Origin: Eledone cirrhosa
Taxonomy: Eukaryota > Mollusca > Cephalopoda > Octopoda > Eledonidae
Assembly (NCBI GenBank): GCA_964016885.1
Contig: OZ024743.1
Coordinates: 183,941,545 to 184,005,544, forward strand
Length of the DNA stretch: 64,000 nucleotides
Direction: 5' to 3'
Below, piece after piece: positions 1-51,675 of this stretch; positions within the stretch are counted from its first letter, which is position 1, and each line of letters begins with the position of its first letter. A program made the position numbers and the translations under genes. The notes below the pieces were generated by a model that was not told the DNA's origin, ran no database searches, and saw only the letters and a list, made by a program, of their open reading frames with translations.

Positions 1-60
1 CAGCCGCGTTTGCCTGGCAATCAAAACGGTAACGACTAACTTTGTTTCATTCTTTCATCT

Positions 61-327
61 ATTTCTTTGACATGTCAACTATACTATCTACCATTGTTAA
101 TTTCTATTTCTTTGACATGTCAACTATACTATCTACCATTGTTAATTTCTATTTCTTTGACATGTCAACTATACTATCTACCATTGTTAATTTCTATTTC
201 TTTGACATGTCAACTATACTATCTACCATTGTTAATTTCTATTTCTTTGACATGTCAACTATACTATCTACCATTGTTAATTTCTATTTCTTTGACATGT
301 CAACTATACTATCTACCATTGTTAATT
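61..327. repeat. 45-bp tandem repeat, six copies
   Basis: Six consecutive near-identical 45-bp units start at 61, 106, 151, 196, 241 and 286. The unit contains TTTGACATGTCAACTATAC with an embedded palindrome TTGACATGTCAA. Because 45 is a multiple of three, two frames stay open across the array and give 15-residue periodic peptides. There is no independent sign of coding, so I treat it as a minisatellite. Confidence 0.95.
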
Positions 328-948
328 AAATATTATACACACAAACAATGTATTCCTTGTTACATTCATACAACCCAGTATCCTCGCTATACATCTATTG
401 CACACCATGTAGATCTTTCACATTTTTTGGCAGCTTATTAAAAAGCTGGGGTCCCTTGACATATTTTCTCTTGCCTTATGAGTAATTGTTACATGTAAGA
501 GGATAATACAGTAAAAAAAAAAAAACAAAAAAAAAAACAGCAAATAAATATTAATTGTGAAAAAGAAAATAAGTTATATATTTAATAATGTATACTTTCG
601 GTTCTTGAATAATGCCACCCGCCCTCACGCACACACTTATTATATTTTGCAAATTTATCTCCAGCAAAATGTTATTTCAAGTGGTAGCATTTCTGTGAGA
701 ATTAATTTTCTTTATACTTTTAAAAACATTATGACAAATAAGTACATTAGTAGGAATCCCATATATTATAAAATAAATAGGATGTGTTGGGATCCGAATA
801 CATAAACTAAACGACTAATTCTGGTTTTAAAAATGTCAACATCATTTGGGACCCGAGAGTAGCTCTTCTATAACTAAAATGACTATTAACAATGCTTTAA
901 CTTTTTAATATAAGAACAAATTTATTTGGGCTTTGAAAATAGAATAAA
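328..948. other. no gene recognised; A-rich tract
   Basis: AT-rich sequence with an interrupted poly-A run at about 513-537. Short open frames show no recognisable domain. I see nothing else supportable here. Confidence 0.5.
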
Positions 949-1075
949 TATTTCCTTAGGTTTGAAGTCTATTTATATCATAATCATCATCATCATCTTC
1001 GTTTAACAAACATCTTTCCTTAGGTTTGAAGTCTGTTTATATCATAATCATCATCATCATCATCTTCGTTTAACG
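949..1075. repeat. imperfect ~62-bp tandem duplication
   Basis: A block beginning CTTTCCTTAGGTTTGAAGTC and ending CTTCGTTTAAC occurs twice back to back (about 951-1012 and 1013-1075). Each copy carries a (CAT)n run. The second copy leads straight into an RTE-type 3' tail, so the duplication probably arose at the microsatellite tail of that element. Confidence 0.8.
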
Positions 1076-1249
1076 TCCATCTTCCACATTAGCATGGGTT
1101 AGACGGGAGTTGTCCCACTTGAGGCAAGGTTGGTCGGGTGACCGTGTCTCGCTCATATATGACTATTTGGCAGGTTTTCTACGGCTGGATGCCCTTCCTA
1201 ACACCAACCACATTTACAGTGTGGAATTGGGAACTTGTTCCTTTTTTTA
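1040..1249 (-). mobile_element. RTE-type LINE, 3' tail only
   Basis: Read on the minus strand this is the 3' UTR and terminus of the same LINE family that is complete at 52.7-56.3 kb: the GTTGGTGTTAGGAAGGGCAT block, a degenerate palindrome near 1090, GACGTTAAA and a (GATGAT)n end. It is truncated at about 1249, where the Penelope-like inverted repeat begins. Confidence 0.8.
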
Positions 1250-2920
1250 GTTGAGAATAGAAAAAAATTGTAGAAATGGAGTAGTAACAAAAATGATACA
1301 AAATCAAAGGGGTCTAACACATCTGCTATAAGTAGTTAGAATTGGCCGAATACGTTTTACTATCTTAAAATTACAGGAGTGGGGAAACTGATGCTACAGA
1401 GGCCCTATGGGCTGCATCGGGGTAGGTAAAAGGGGAAAAGCAGACGAGGAAGAAAATAGGGGGTGGAAGGAAGTGATAGGATGAGACAGGGGGAAGAAGA
1501 AGACATAGAGGAAAGGAAAAGAGATACATCTACCTCTGTAAGCTGGGGTTTCCCCTAACTTATTCGGAAAGTGTGTGTGTGTGTGGGGGGGGGGGTATCA
1601 GCTCTTGTCTACCCACCCGAGTCATTATTGGGTTTGAGGTCGAGGTAAGTCCTACGCAATCTGTGTTTGTATGCGGTTACCAGTTCGTCTTTCTTGTTTA
1701 GGAGTTGGTCCTTCGAAAACATCTAACCATCCTAGAAACATCACCAATAACCTGGTTAAAAACATCTCCCTCCGCATATCTCGTTTGTCCGCTAATGAGC
1801 AGATATTCGATGAACATGCGCCTCATTACAAGCAAGCCCTCAAGCGGAGTGGCTTCCGGGAGGAAATATCCTTTTATCCAGCTTCCCTTAGCGGAACCAG
1901 CAGGCGACACCGCCGCTCACGCAACGTAACGTGGTTCAATCCTCCCCATAATGCCGAGGTGGCAACACCTATCAGGAAAATCTTCTTTAGGCCCCTCGAA
2001 AAACACTTCCCACTACAACACCGTTACCACAACATAATCAACAAAAACACCATCAAACTCTCCTACAGCACCACACCTAACTTCGCACAAAACATCGTCT
2101 CCTCAAACAACAAAAAACTCAACCCCTATGGAAGAAACAACCTAGACATCAGTGGAGAGCCGACCAGGAGGTGTAACTGCCCTGATAGATCTACGTGCTC
2201 CCTCAACAACAAATGCCGAGAACGTAACGTGTTTTACTAGTGCAACGTGAGGACGGACACCTCCAACAAAGCTTATATAGGATTAACCGCTTGTGACTTC
2301 AAGACCCGGCTCTACCAACAGCGACATACTTTCCGAAACCCGGTCCGGCGACATGCCACTACACTTTCGGGCCACATCTGGGACCTCCAAGATAATAATA
2401 TAACCTACAATCTCACTTGGAGCTTACTGTCCAGAGCTAACTCTTACACGGGAGGACGCCGTCCGTGTAACTTATGCTCGGAGGAAACATTACAAATGCT
2501 GTTTTCGAAGGACCAACTCCTAAACAAGAAAGACGAACTGGTAACCGCATGCAAACACAGATTGCGTAGGACTTACCTCGCCCTCAAACCCCAAAACGAC
2601 TCGGGTGGGTAGACAAGGGTTGATACCCCCCAATTGCCGAATAAGTTAGGGGAAACCCCAGCTTACATAGGTAGATGTATCTCTTTTCTTTTCCTCTATG
2701 TCTTCTTCCCTCTGTCTCATCCTATCACTTCCTTCCACCCCCTATTTTCTTCTCGTCTGCTTTTCCCCTTTCGCCTACTCCGATGCAGCCCATCAGGCCT
2801 CTGTAGCATCAGTTCCCCCACCCCTGTAATTTTAAGATAGAATTGGCCGAATACGTTTTACTAACTACTTGTATCATTTTTGTTACTACTCCATTTCTAC
2901 AATTTTTTTCTATTCTCAAC
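1250..2920 (+). mobile_element. Penelope-like element remnant, head-to-head inverted copy
   Basis: A plus-strand fragment (about 1721-2920) encoding the C-terminal GIY-YIG endonuclease is flanked on its left by an inverted copy of its own 3' end (1250-1720 matches the reverse complement of 2511-2920 with small indels). The inverted arm includes the last ~30 codons of the ORF and the 3' UTR. The layout fits a 5'-truncated insertion with inversion, or a head-to-head pair of copies. Penelope elements are known for complex, partly inverted terminal repeats; the assignment rests on the endonuclease. Confidence 0.75.
1740..2612 (+). pseudogene. Penelope-like GIY-YIG endonuclease domain, broken
   Basis: This frame encodes the C-terminal part of a Penelope-like retroelement protein. 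Visible are a linker with clustered cysteines (CNCPDRSTCSLNNKC, a zinc-finger-like spacer), then the endonuclease core with YIGLT, FKTR and a downstream HIW block, and a final CNLCSEE plus a basic C-terminus. GIY-YIG enzymes of these elements nick DNA for target-primed insertion. The reverse transcriptase half is missing and an in-frame TAG at 2238-2240 splits the ORF just before the endonuclease core. The same frame resumes at 2241. No polymerase motif is seen, so it is a dead fragment. Confidence 0.75.
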
Positions 2921-3619
2921 TTATTAACCTGTAATTGTAAGATAATTTTCTTTTTATTTGCCACCAGGGCATCAAAAAGTGGGACAAGTACAATGGGGAG
3001 AGTTTACATAACAAGGCGTCCTCAATAAGGAGGAGGCAATAACAAAATATAAAAATAAAATAAAAATTGTAAGATAGCATTGTGATTATTTTTATTCATT
3101 TCTCACTATCTAATTTTATATATTTTTTTATTTATTTCTATTACCTTTTATTGTCTCCTACTCTCATTCGATTTACCTATTTTATAACCTCCCTCCTCCA
3201 TTTCCTACACTATCCTTAGAATCTGCTGTATACATCACTTTCAATGCTTGAACGGCTCCACTCACTCCCCTATTGTTCTACAGGCAAGTTCAGCCACCCC
3301 TACCTCCCACCAAATGCCATGATAGACTTATTTGTGTTTACAACAAATTTTAACCAATCCTCTTGACAACTACAATCTTCCCATACCCCTTGACAAGTTT
3401 GGCTATTTATTCACCAGGCTAAAAATTCTCCACCAAAAGGCCATAAGGGAAAGAAAAGAAAAAATAGTGAAGAGAGAGGAAGAAAGAGGAAAAAGGAAAG
3501 AGGAAAGAGGAAAAACGAAGTAAACAAACCGAATAGAGGGCGGGGGACACAGGGCAATGTCACATGCAAGTGAGTAACCGAGAAGAAAATAGAATAACCA
3601 CACAGCCCGCTGCGTTTCT

Positions 3620-3666
<47 letters not shown>

Positions 3667-4037
3667 TGTGTGCATGTGTGAGAGAGAGAGAGAGAGAATA
3701 TCTTATACAAAATCACTGAAGTAAAGTACTCTAAAAAAGAACACTTCACAAGCATCTTTCCCTAGGGATATACTCAGTCAAGCATCCTAAATATAGGAAG
3801 CTTGACTAAAAATCCCTGACTACAATTTGATTGCAGTTTCTGAACTGAAGAATTAAATCTGACCATTCCAATAGATTGATATGGCCATCATTACCAGAAC
3901 AGTTTTTCATTGGAGGGAATTCTGCAAGGTATAAGAAAAATATAAATACGCGTTGGAAGAAATTGTGTCCATCTCTTATTGAACCAGCATGGTTCAAGAA
4001 AATTATGTATAATAATGGTTTCTTATATAGACACAAG
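2921..4037. other. no gene recognised; AT and AG microsatellites
   Basis: AT-rich, purine-biased sequence with an (AT)n run at 3620-3647 followed by (AG)n and (TG)n to about 3698. A short plus-strand frame at 3876-4112 has a non-random look (CPSLIEPAWFKKIMYNNGF) but no family I recognise, and it runs into a SINE. Confidence 0.45.
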
Positions 4038-4218
4038 GACAGCAATTTTGGGGGAGGAGAAAGTCGATTAAATCAACCCCAGTGCGTGACTGGTATTTTA
4101 TCGACCCCGTAAGAATGAAAGGCAAAGTTAACCTCGGTGGGATTTGAACTCAGAATGTAAAGGGCCATAACTCCATGCTGAAAAGCATAGTGTTTGATGC
4201 TCTACCAATACTGCCAAA
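4038..4218 (-). mobile_element. tRNA-derived SINE, minus orientation
   Basis: On the minus strand the order is a tRNA-related head with the B-box-like GAGTTCAAATCC block (plus-strand GGGATTTGAACTC near 4139-4152), then the GGGGTCGATAAAATACC core at about 4095-4110 and a GGGGTTGATTTAATCGACTT block. It belongs to the same family as ten other copies in the window. The tail is truncated at the GGGGGAGGAG side. Confidence 0.85.
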
Positions 4219-4830
4219 GTATATCTTCTTCATCATTATCATCATCATTTTACGTCCACTTTTCCCTGCTTACAAAGGTGGAACAGGTCCTCGTCAGCAC
4301 ATCATATCTGTATTTGTCATGGTCCTTTATATCATCTCCTCTGTGAGCTTCAGTGATCTGAGGTCAGCTCTCACCAACTCCGCCCATATTTTTCATGTTC
4401 TTTCTTCCACGGGGATTTCTTGGCACTTCTTCACCTAGCGGTCATCATCCATGAGCATCACATGGCCATACCAACGTAGTGTTCTCTCCAGAACACTACA
4501 GTTTATTCACCTTATACACAGTTTTACTCTCAACTCGTCTATGCTTGGTCGTTCATGCACATTGACATTGCACATCGATTGGAGTATGCTTGCTTTATTT
4601 CTCTTCAGCCTTCTCATATCTACTACATACAAAGTTTTCCTTTCCTGTTAGTTTGCCTGCTATGTACCCAAAATTTGCATTGTGTACATTTTATAGAGTT
4701 TATGCCAACTCCTTTTCTACATATTAAGCATAGCCATTTCCCTGATGGAATCAGAGTTGTATCCTCTTTCCTACTTCATCATCATCATCATCATATGTCC
4801 ATCTTCCACGCTAGCATGGGTTAGACGGTC
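4219..4830 (-). mobile_element. RTE-type LINE fragments, minus orientation
   Basis: From about 4440 to 4770 the minus strand matches the C-terminal RTE LINE coding region (MLRWMCN-like, HVMLMDD-like and PHD-finger-adjacent blocks), heavily decayed. The 4219-4290 part looks like a degenerate 3' tail (CATCATCATTTTACGTCC). A second tail copy with CCACGCTAGCATGGGTTAGACGG lies at 4773-4828. At least two independent insertions are stacked here. Confidence 0.7.
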
Positions 4831-4899
4831 ATCAATACTTAAGTCTTTGTTAGGTTTACTCTCACTCCTTTTGATTCTAACTGCTGTTTCCACAGCATA

Positions 4900-4990
4900 A
4901 GAGGGAACGGATGTAGTTTACTAGAGAGGAGATTGCATTGGTATGGTCATGAGATGTATATGAAGGATGACAGCTGTATAAAAAAAATAC
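4900..4990 (+). mobile_element. RTE LINE C-terminal fragment
   Basis: A short plus-strand stretch resembling the LINE C-terminus (RRLHWYGHEM..KDDSCIK), followed at once by a (CA)n run at about 4988-5003. Orientation is opposite to the neighbouring fragments. Confidence 0.6.
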
Positions 4991-5003
4991 ACACACACAC
5001 ACA

Positions 5004-5872
5004 ATATTTTCAAATCGTATTACAAAGTAAAGATTACTCAATAAAGAAAGAAGTATTGGAAAGGTCTATAAATATTAGAGTAAATTTTATTATATAATAT
5101 TACAGTCAAATTTGTGCTTTCTTTTCAATTTCTTCAAGTTATGAAACTTGTTTTATTTTTTTCAAGTTTCTAATGCTAGTAATACCTAGGATAAAATTAC
5201 CTAAAAATAATAAAGAATTTAATACTTTGTTAAACATATAGAAAAAGAAAGTAGTATTGGAAAGGTCTATAAATACTATAAAAGGAGGGAAAGAACAAGA
5301 ATTATTAGGCAACAAAAGAAAGAAAGGGGAGAGAATCACAGACTCTATACCTAAGTCAGAAAGATGTTTTAGCTGCAGCCTGTGGAAAAAGTGGCAATGG
5401 CATTTTATTGTATCTTGATGTCACGGAAAAGTTAAGTTAACTATTATAATGTAATATAATATAATGATATATTACAATATAACACACATGCACACCTATA
5501 TTCATATAATCAGATGATGGCAACAACTGTAGCCTGATGAAGCCTGTTGCCTCCGTACCAGGATGACTGGTTATTTTAACTTTTAATTTTCAATTTTCAA
5601 TTTTTTTATCAGTAAAATGTGAGATGGTTTATAACATATGCTTGTGTTGTGGCTAAGTTTTCTATGTGGGTGTTGTGTTTTGAAACTTGTTGTTTTGTTT
5701 GATATATGAGGTATATATTTCTTTGTATTGTAACAGTAGATTTAAGTTCTTCAATGTTTGAATATTACAATACAACATCCTCTATAAGACATACCTTTTT
5801 TGTGTTATAACCAGTCAGACCTGTTGGATTTTTAACAAAATACATCAATGGCTTATATAGATTGGAAGGTAT
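5004..5872. other. 3' flank / probable 3' UTR of polycystin gene
   Basis: No ORF of note. Contains two related ~45-bp stretches around GTATTGGAAAGGTCTATAAAT (5049-5075 and 5252-5275) and AT-rich sequence. On the minus strand this lies immediately downstream of the polycystin stop codon, so the proximal part is probably 3' UTR. Confidence 0.5.
5404..5409 (-). promoter_or_regulatory. candidate polyadenylation signal AATAAA
   Basis: Minus-strand AATAAA about 464 nt after the polycystin stop codon. A variant ATTAAA lies closer, at 5582-5587. AT-rich sequence makes chance matches common; no transcript evidence is available here. Confidence 0.3.
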
Positions 5873-45847
<39,975 letters not shown>

Positions 45848-46741
45848 CTGGTAAAATAATAGAAAATAACAAACATCAGCAGCAATAACAACAACAGCAA
45901 AACTTAAAAAAAAACATTATTATAAAGCAGATTTTATATCTGTTATATCTTACTTTGCAACAAAACCACAGTTCAATGAGTTATTAGGTGATAGTCTAAC
46001 ACATATTTGTGTCAGTGTTTACTCAGGATTGGTTGAGCTATCGACAGCCAGTACAACCACAGCATTACAAAATGAGGCCACTCATGCACAATGATTACAG
46101 ACGTCCAAAGTGGATATTGTTAGCCAACCTTGATTCCAATGGCAGACACCAGATATTAGCTCAACAGCTAACTTTAATGTGCCAGTCCACGTTTTGAACT
46201 GTCTGCCTCATTATTTATGCCATTCTGGGGGGGGGGGGGGGATTTGTATGACAGCATTGTGGATGAGTTGCTCTTGAGGTTGTTGGAGTGCATGGCCAAA
46301 CCAACAGAGGGGTGTTTCGAGTAGGAGCTGTTGGAGAGAATCAATTTGGCAGCAACAATGAATTTCAAAGTTTGGCACAAAATCTAACATAGAAACATGG
46401 AAAATGTGACTAATCTAACAGAAATATAGTTGGCAGTGTCACTCAATATAGGCTACCTTCTCAATGGCTCAATCTACTTAGCTGTAAGTACAAAAGGAGA
46501 CTGAGTTCAATATTGTAAAACTGACAAGTATTTTGATAACTTGTAAAACTGAGTTAACATTTTTCCTACTGGTAAAATCTTGCGATTAAATAATATTTAT
46601 ACAGGAAAGAGGTGGGTGCTTTTAAAATAGGACTTAAATAGCACACACTAGCTTTCAGTATATGAAGTGGATACAAAGAAAATATAATGTAAAAGTAGGG
46701 AAAACAAATAATTTAGATCAAATGGCAAAATCTGAGCGACA
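45848..46741. other. intron upstream of visible polycystin exons
   Basis: A CAG/CAA-like stretch borders the acceptor (45880-45900). Poly-G of 15 at 46227-46241. I looked for PLAT-type coding on the minus strand and saw none. Confidence 0.5.
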
Positions 46742-47199
46742 ATATTGGGGTATTGTCATCTAAAGATGAGTACTAGAGTAGCCTCATATTATCTTTTCAA
46801 GCCCAAACTAATAAAATATAATGTTAATTATACTGCATTTCCACTGTTTACAGAAGTAAGCTGTGTTTACAATGTAATACTTATTTACAGTTAGGTGTGT
46901 TGGTCATGTATCTATCCCAGCGATGAGTTATAAACTCTCAACAATTCAGGCATTGTATTATTTCTACTAGATAGTAGTAATAATACAATGCCTGAATTGT
47001 TGAGAGTTTATAACTCATCGCTGGGATAGATACATGACCAACACACCTAACTGTAAATAAGTATTACATTGTAAACACAGCTTACTTCTGTAAACAGTGG
47101 AAATGCAGTATAATTAACATTATATTTTATTAGTTTGGGCTTGAAAAGATAATATGAGGCTACTCTAGTACTCATCTTTAGATGACAATACCCCAATAT
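46742..47199. repeat. 458-bp near-perfect palindrome
   Basis: 46742-46970 is the reverse complement of 46971-47199 with almost no mismatches (one at 46963/46978 and the central pair). Outer ends are ATATTGGGGTATTGTCATC / GATGACAATACCCCAATAT. There is no loop. It could be a foldback transposon, a recent inverted duplication or an assembly artefact. Confidence 0.95.
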
Positions 47200-47262
47200 A
47201 TAGGCAAATTAATTAGCTGTAAGCCTAGCAGTATATATATTTATATTATATATATGATGATG

Positions 47263-47264
47263 GT

Positions 47265-47347
<83 letters not shown>

Positions 47348-47360
47348 ATATATATATCAA
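47263..47360. repeat. (TA)n microsatellite
   Basis: About 40 TA units ending in TATGTATGTATATATA, shortly after a TGATGATGG stretch. Confidence 0.96.
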
Positions 47361-47579
47361 TTCCTTAATTCTATCGTATTCTATCTTAATTCTATCGTAT
47401 CGTCCAATTCCTTAATTCTATCGTATTCTCAAACAAAAAACAAAATCCTTCCCATTCTTAATTCTATCGTATCGTCCAATTCCTTAATTCTATCGTATTC
47501 TATCTTAATTCTATCGTATCGTCCAATTCCTTAATTCTATCGTATTCTCAAACAAAAAACAAAATCCTTCCCATTCTAC
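47361..47579. repeat. TTAATTCTATCGTAT tandem array, copy 1
   Basis: Repeats of CCTTAATTCTATCGTATTCT and its TCGTCC variant, organised into a higher-order ~118-bp unit that includes CAAACAAAAAACAAAATCC. It is followed by CTTCTTATAAATTACTTTAA. The same array and flank recur at 51676-52027. Confidence 0.9.
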
Positions 47580-47606
47580 TTCTTATAAATTACTTTAAAT
47601 ATATCT

Positions 47607-47659
47607 GTTAGAACACGAAAAGTGTGAAACAACAGAATGTTCACTTTTCGTGTTCTAAC
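47607..47659. repeat. 18-bp stem hairpin
   Basis: GTTAGAACACGAAAAGTG and CACTTTTCGTGTTCTAAC are perfect reverse complements around a 17-nt loop. The site marks where sequence flanking the TTAATTCTATCG array diverges from its second copy. A related TTAAAACACGAAACTAAC lies near 48130. Confidence 0.9.
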
Positions 47660-48593
47660 ATATATGCCTAGCTTCTTTAAAAATTTTTCGGGGATAGCCG
47701 TGGTGGTGGTGATCGTATGTCATTGGCTAATTTTCAACCAATCAGAGTACCTCTCTCTATATCTCTTCCACTGTTACTTACGCCTGTTTCTCTCTATCTG
47801 TTCCGTCTCTATATATATCTCTTACTCTTTCGCTTTGCACTCCTCCCCTTCAATACCATCTCTCCCCCTCTCTATATATTTGTTACTCTATCGCTGCACG
47901 CTCCTCTCCTTCAATATATCAATTACACACGCTTTACACTCCTTTATCCCCAGCGCCCCTATATATACCCCCCCCCTCTCCCGCATCTATATTTTAATGT
48001 ACCGTTGCACCGTGAATATATGTGTCTATATATATATACATATATATTGTATATACACATTCATGTATGTGTATACACACTCATGTATGTATATACACTG
48101 GTTTTATGTGTGTATTGTAAATTTGTACTGTTAAAACACGAAACTAACATTCGATTGACACTTTGATTACCTGTACAGGCAATAGTTATTAGAATGCTGT
48201 TGAAGTGTGTATATATTTTTGGGGGAGATCCTGTATATACACACATTATATATAATACAATAAACAAATAAATACACACATATATATATGAGCTTATTTA
48301 ATTATAAATATTGTGAATTTTTAACTCAGTTCAATTATATATATAAATGGCTTCTACAGGACTAGAACTGTTTCATTCGAAAGAAATCATCATAATATTG
48401 AGAGGGGGAACTAGATAAAATATTTCAAATCAAATGTGTATAAGTTATAAGTTAAAATGTATAAATAGAGACGATAGTGGAGGTATATCTGTTTAGTGGA
48501 ACAGTAGACGATAGAATTAAATACAGACGATAATCTCCCTTTAATGAAACAGCAGACGATAGAATTAAGGCAATTTAAATTTTAAGCATTTGC
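47660..48593. other. CT-rich and AT-rich sequence, no gene recognised
   Basis: Pyrimidine-rich stretch (CTCTCTATATATC-type) at 47740-47990. The overlapping open frames are low complexity and have no domain. ATCGTCT/AGACGATAG motifs recur at 48465-48560. Confidence 0.5.
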
Positions 48594-48652
48594 ATTTTTG
48601 CCTTTCATCGTTACGGGGTCGATAAAATAAAGTACCAGTAATACACTGTCAC
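48594..48652 (+). mobile_element. SINE core fragment
   Basis: GCCTTTCATCGTTACGGGGT, CGATAAAATAAAGTACCAGT and AATACACTG only; both ends truncated. Confidence 0.8.
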
Positions 48653-49008
48653 TAGACGACTTTCAAATTGAATTGTTGGTTCCATTTCTTTAGTATTTTC
48701 AATTGTAGTTATCTACTTAAAAAGCGTTACACGGTTAGAGACATAATTCGTAAGTTATATCTTCCCTATTAAACCATTGCATTATTTCGCCTACAATAGA
48801 ACAAAAATGAAATGTTCTTTAAAGAAACAGGAATATAACTTTATAAAAAAAAAAGTTGCATCCGCTTCTGTTATCATTGATAATTTTTTCGTTTTAATAT
48901 TAATTGTTTTTTGTAGTTGTTTATATTAAAAATCTTACTGTAATATTTACTTAAACGAAGGCAAACATCTAAACTTATAGATTAATCTTGAGCGAAGGAC
49001 TAGATAAA

Positions 49009-49057
<49 letters not shown>

Positions 49058-49445
49058 GAAGAATGATAAAATTTCAAGCAAAGAGTTTAATTAGGTATAT
49101 TTTGTAATATTATTAACTAATTATTATAATTAACGCGCATATTTTGCTATCCTCAAACACGTTTACACATGGCATGAAATATAACTAATCCGAGATGGCG
49201 AGGTTTCATCTTCTAACTGGATATACGAAATCCATTATGTCTTGACAACAACATGAGGTAACATTATGTTATTCACAGACACACTTTGTACACTGTTCCA
49301 TATCAGAATGTATTTCCTTCGTCACATTCACAAACAGTATTGAAAATATGTTCTTCGGCAAATAAAAATGTTTTGTTCATAATATTTCAACTAGCGATTG
49401 CTCTACTCCACGCACGACCACCATAAATTAATGACCAGCTCAACA
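48653..49445. other. no gene recognised; (CT)n(TA)n at 49009-49054
   Basis: AT-rich. A CT run passes directly into TA dinucleotides at 49009-49054. Nothing else supportable. Confidence 0.5.
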
Positions 49446-49622
49446 CAAGTATTGGTAGAGCGTCAGACACCATGCTTTGCAGTATTGTTATGGTCCTTTG
49501 CATTCTAAGTTCAAATCCTGCCGAGGTTAACTTCGACTTTCATACTTACTAATTCGATAAAATAAAGTACCAGTAATGGACTGCCGTAATGGATTTGTGC
49601 CGAAAAATAGAAGCACTATTAA
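49446..49622 (+). mobile_element. tRNA-derived SINE
   Basis: Head GGTAGAGCGTCAGACACCATG, B-box AAGTTCAAATCCTGCC, core GATAAAATAAAGTACCAGTA, shortened 3' part, tail AGAAGCACTATTAAT. Confidence 0.88.
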
Positions 49623-50172
49623 TGTGCAATAAGAGCAAAATATAACGACATTGCTCAATTATTTTATCTAATGTTGTAATAACACAAGGAAATGTTGTTT
49701 GTGTATTTTTTTTTTATATTTGCTCATAGGCTTTTACAATTTCGCTCAGCCAACAACTATTAAAAAGTGAGTTGCTTAAGATAACAATTTAATCACAAAT
49801 TGTTGCTATCTTTTAATACACTCCAACAAGTCATCAAATTATGTACAATAAAAACAAATCTTATTAATTTGCTCAGGGAATATAAAGAAAATGTATATAC
49901 ACTGATAATTGCAATTGTATGTAAATATTTTGTTTTTGTATTGTATATTTTATGTTTTCTATTATGTATAATATATTGATTTAATATTGATTGTTTTTTG
50001 TAGTTGTTTATATTAAAAGTCTGAAAATATTTTTATACATCTTACACTAATATTTATAAGATAATTTATAATAACAATTACATAATCTAATTACATTACA
50101 ACGATAATTTATTATTAATATATATCCTGTTTAACTAGAGTTATTACAAGCGTTGCCTTAAAAAAATATTAA
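49623..50172. other. no gene recognised, AT-rich
   Basis: Very AT-rich, with ATTGTTTTTTGTAGTTGTTT shared with 48902-48921. No ORF. Confidence 0.5.
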
Positions 50173-51128
50173 ACTAGACATGAAAAATGCGCAAGCTCAA
50201 AAGTGCCACAGAATGTTATAATAAACCTTCAAAAGTGTGGGACTAGAGTTGTTGCTAAAAAATATTGTAATCATTATATATCGTACATTCTGTGGCATCC
50301 TTTATAAAAATAGCTTAAACCAACGAAGCCTTTATTTTTACGCTATTTCACTTAGTTAATTCTTAGAGTGTAACATATAAAAATAAATACATCTATGTTT
50401 AATGTAATAACAGCTATAAATAATTACGTAATATTATTATCATATACTCATAGTAACAAAATAATTGTGTTGAAACTTAATATGATGCTTATATGAACGA
50501 TCAAATCTATAATGATAATTTCTTAAATATACTAATAGTAAAATAATTTAGTTATCTATTGTTACATTTTCATAGAACTATAATATTAACAATCGTATTG
50601 CATTATCAAATTTTTATCACTACAAACTTTCATATTGGAATTACCTTAAGCCACTTATTATTACTTCGCTTTCGTACTTTTACAACTGTAGATATTGCGC
50701 TGTATCTTATATCTAATATCAATATCTCGTGGTAATTTGCATGAAGTGTAAAATAGGTTTATTAATAACTTTAATATGAAATGTATTATACAGGGCTGCG
50801 GAGTCGGCCAAAAATTGACTGGCTCCAACTCAGGATCCGATACTCCATTATTTCCTAAATTTCAGCTCCGCAGCTCTGTTATTATATTAATTAATTTATT
50901 TTATAGTTGTAAATCATATTTTTATATGTTACACTCTAAGAATTAACTAAGTGAAATAGCGTAAAAATAAAGGCTTCGTTGGTTTAAGCTATTTTTATAA
51001 AGGATGCCACAGAATGTACGATATATAATGATTACAATATTTTTTAGCAACAACTCTAGTCCCACACTTTTGAAGGTTTATTATAACATTCTGTGGCACT
51101 TTTGAGCTTGCGCATTTTTCATGTCTAG

Positions 51129-51129
<1 letters not shown>
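50173..51129. mobile_element. 957-bp element with perfect 213-bp inverted termini
   Basis: 50173-50385 equals the reverse complement of 50917-51129 with no mismatch seen. Termini start ACTAGACATGAAAAATGCGC. Each arm also contains an inner inverted pair GCCACAGAATGT / ACATTCTGTGGC. The 531-bp centre is AT-rich, non-coding and holds a hAT-like MITE. Flanks ATATTA(A) and ATATTA may be a target duplication. It is most simply a non-autonomous foldback DNA transposon. Confidence 0.88.
50791..50878. mobile_element. 88-bp hAT-like MITE
   Basis: Terminal repeats CAGGGCTGCGGAG and (reverse complement of the right end) CAGAGCTGCGGAG. Flanked by 8-bp near-identical duplications GTATTATA and TTATTATA, as expected for hAT. 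Nested in the foldback element above. Confidence 0.75.

Positions 51130-51675
<546 letters not shown>

Noticed and set aside
4139..4152. B-box-like blocks taken as tRNA genes
   Set aside because: They lie inside dispersed SINEs lacking a foldable tRNA 3' half and acceptor stem.
5530..5580. CTGATGA with nearby stems as a hammerhead ribozyme
   Set aside because: No GAAA core strand at the right spacing and no closing stems.
46009..46380. Short frames such as the plus-strand one beginning MSVFTQDWLSY
   Set aside because: No domain, no repeat match I can name, no splice support.
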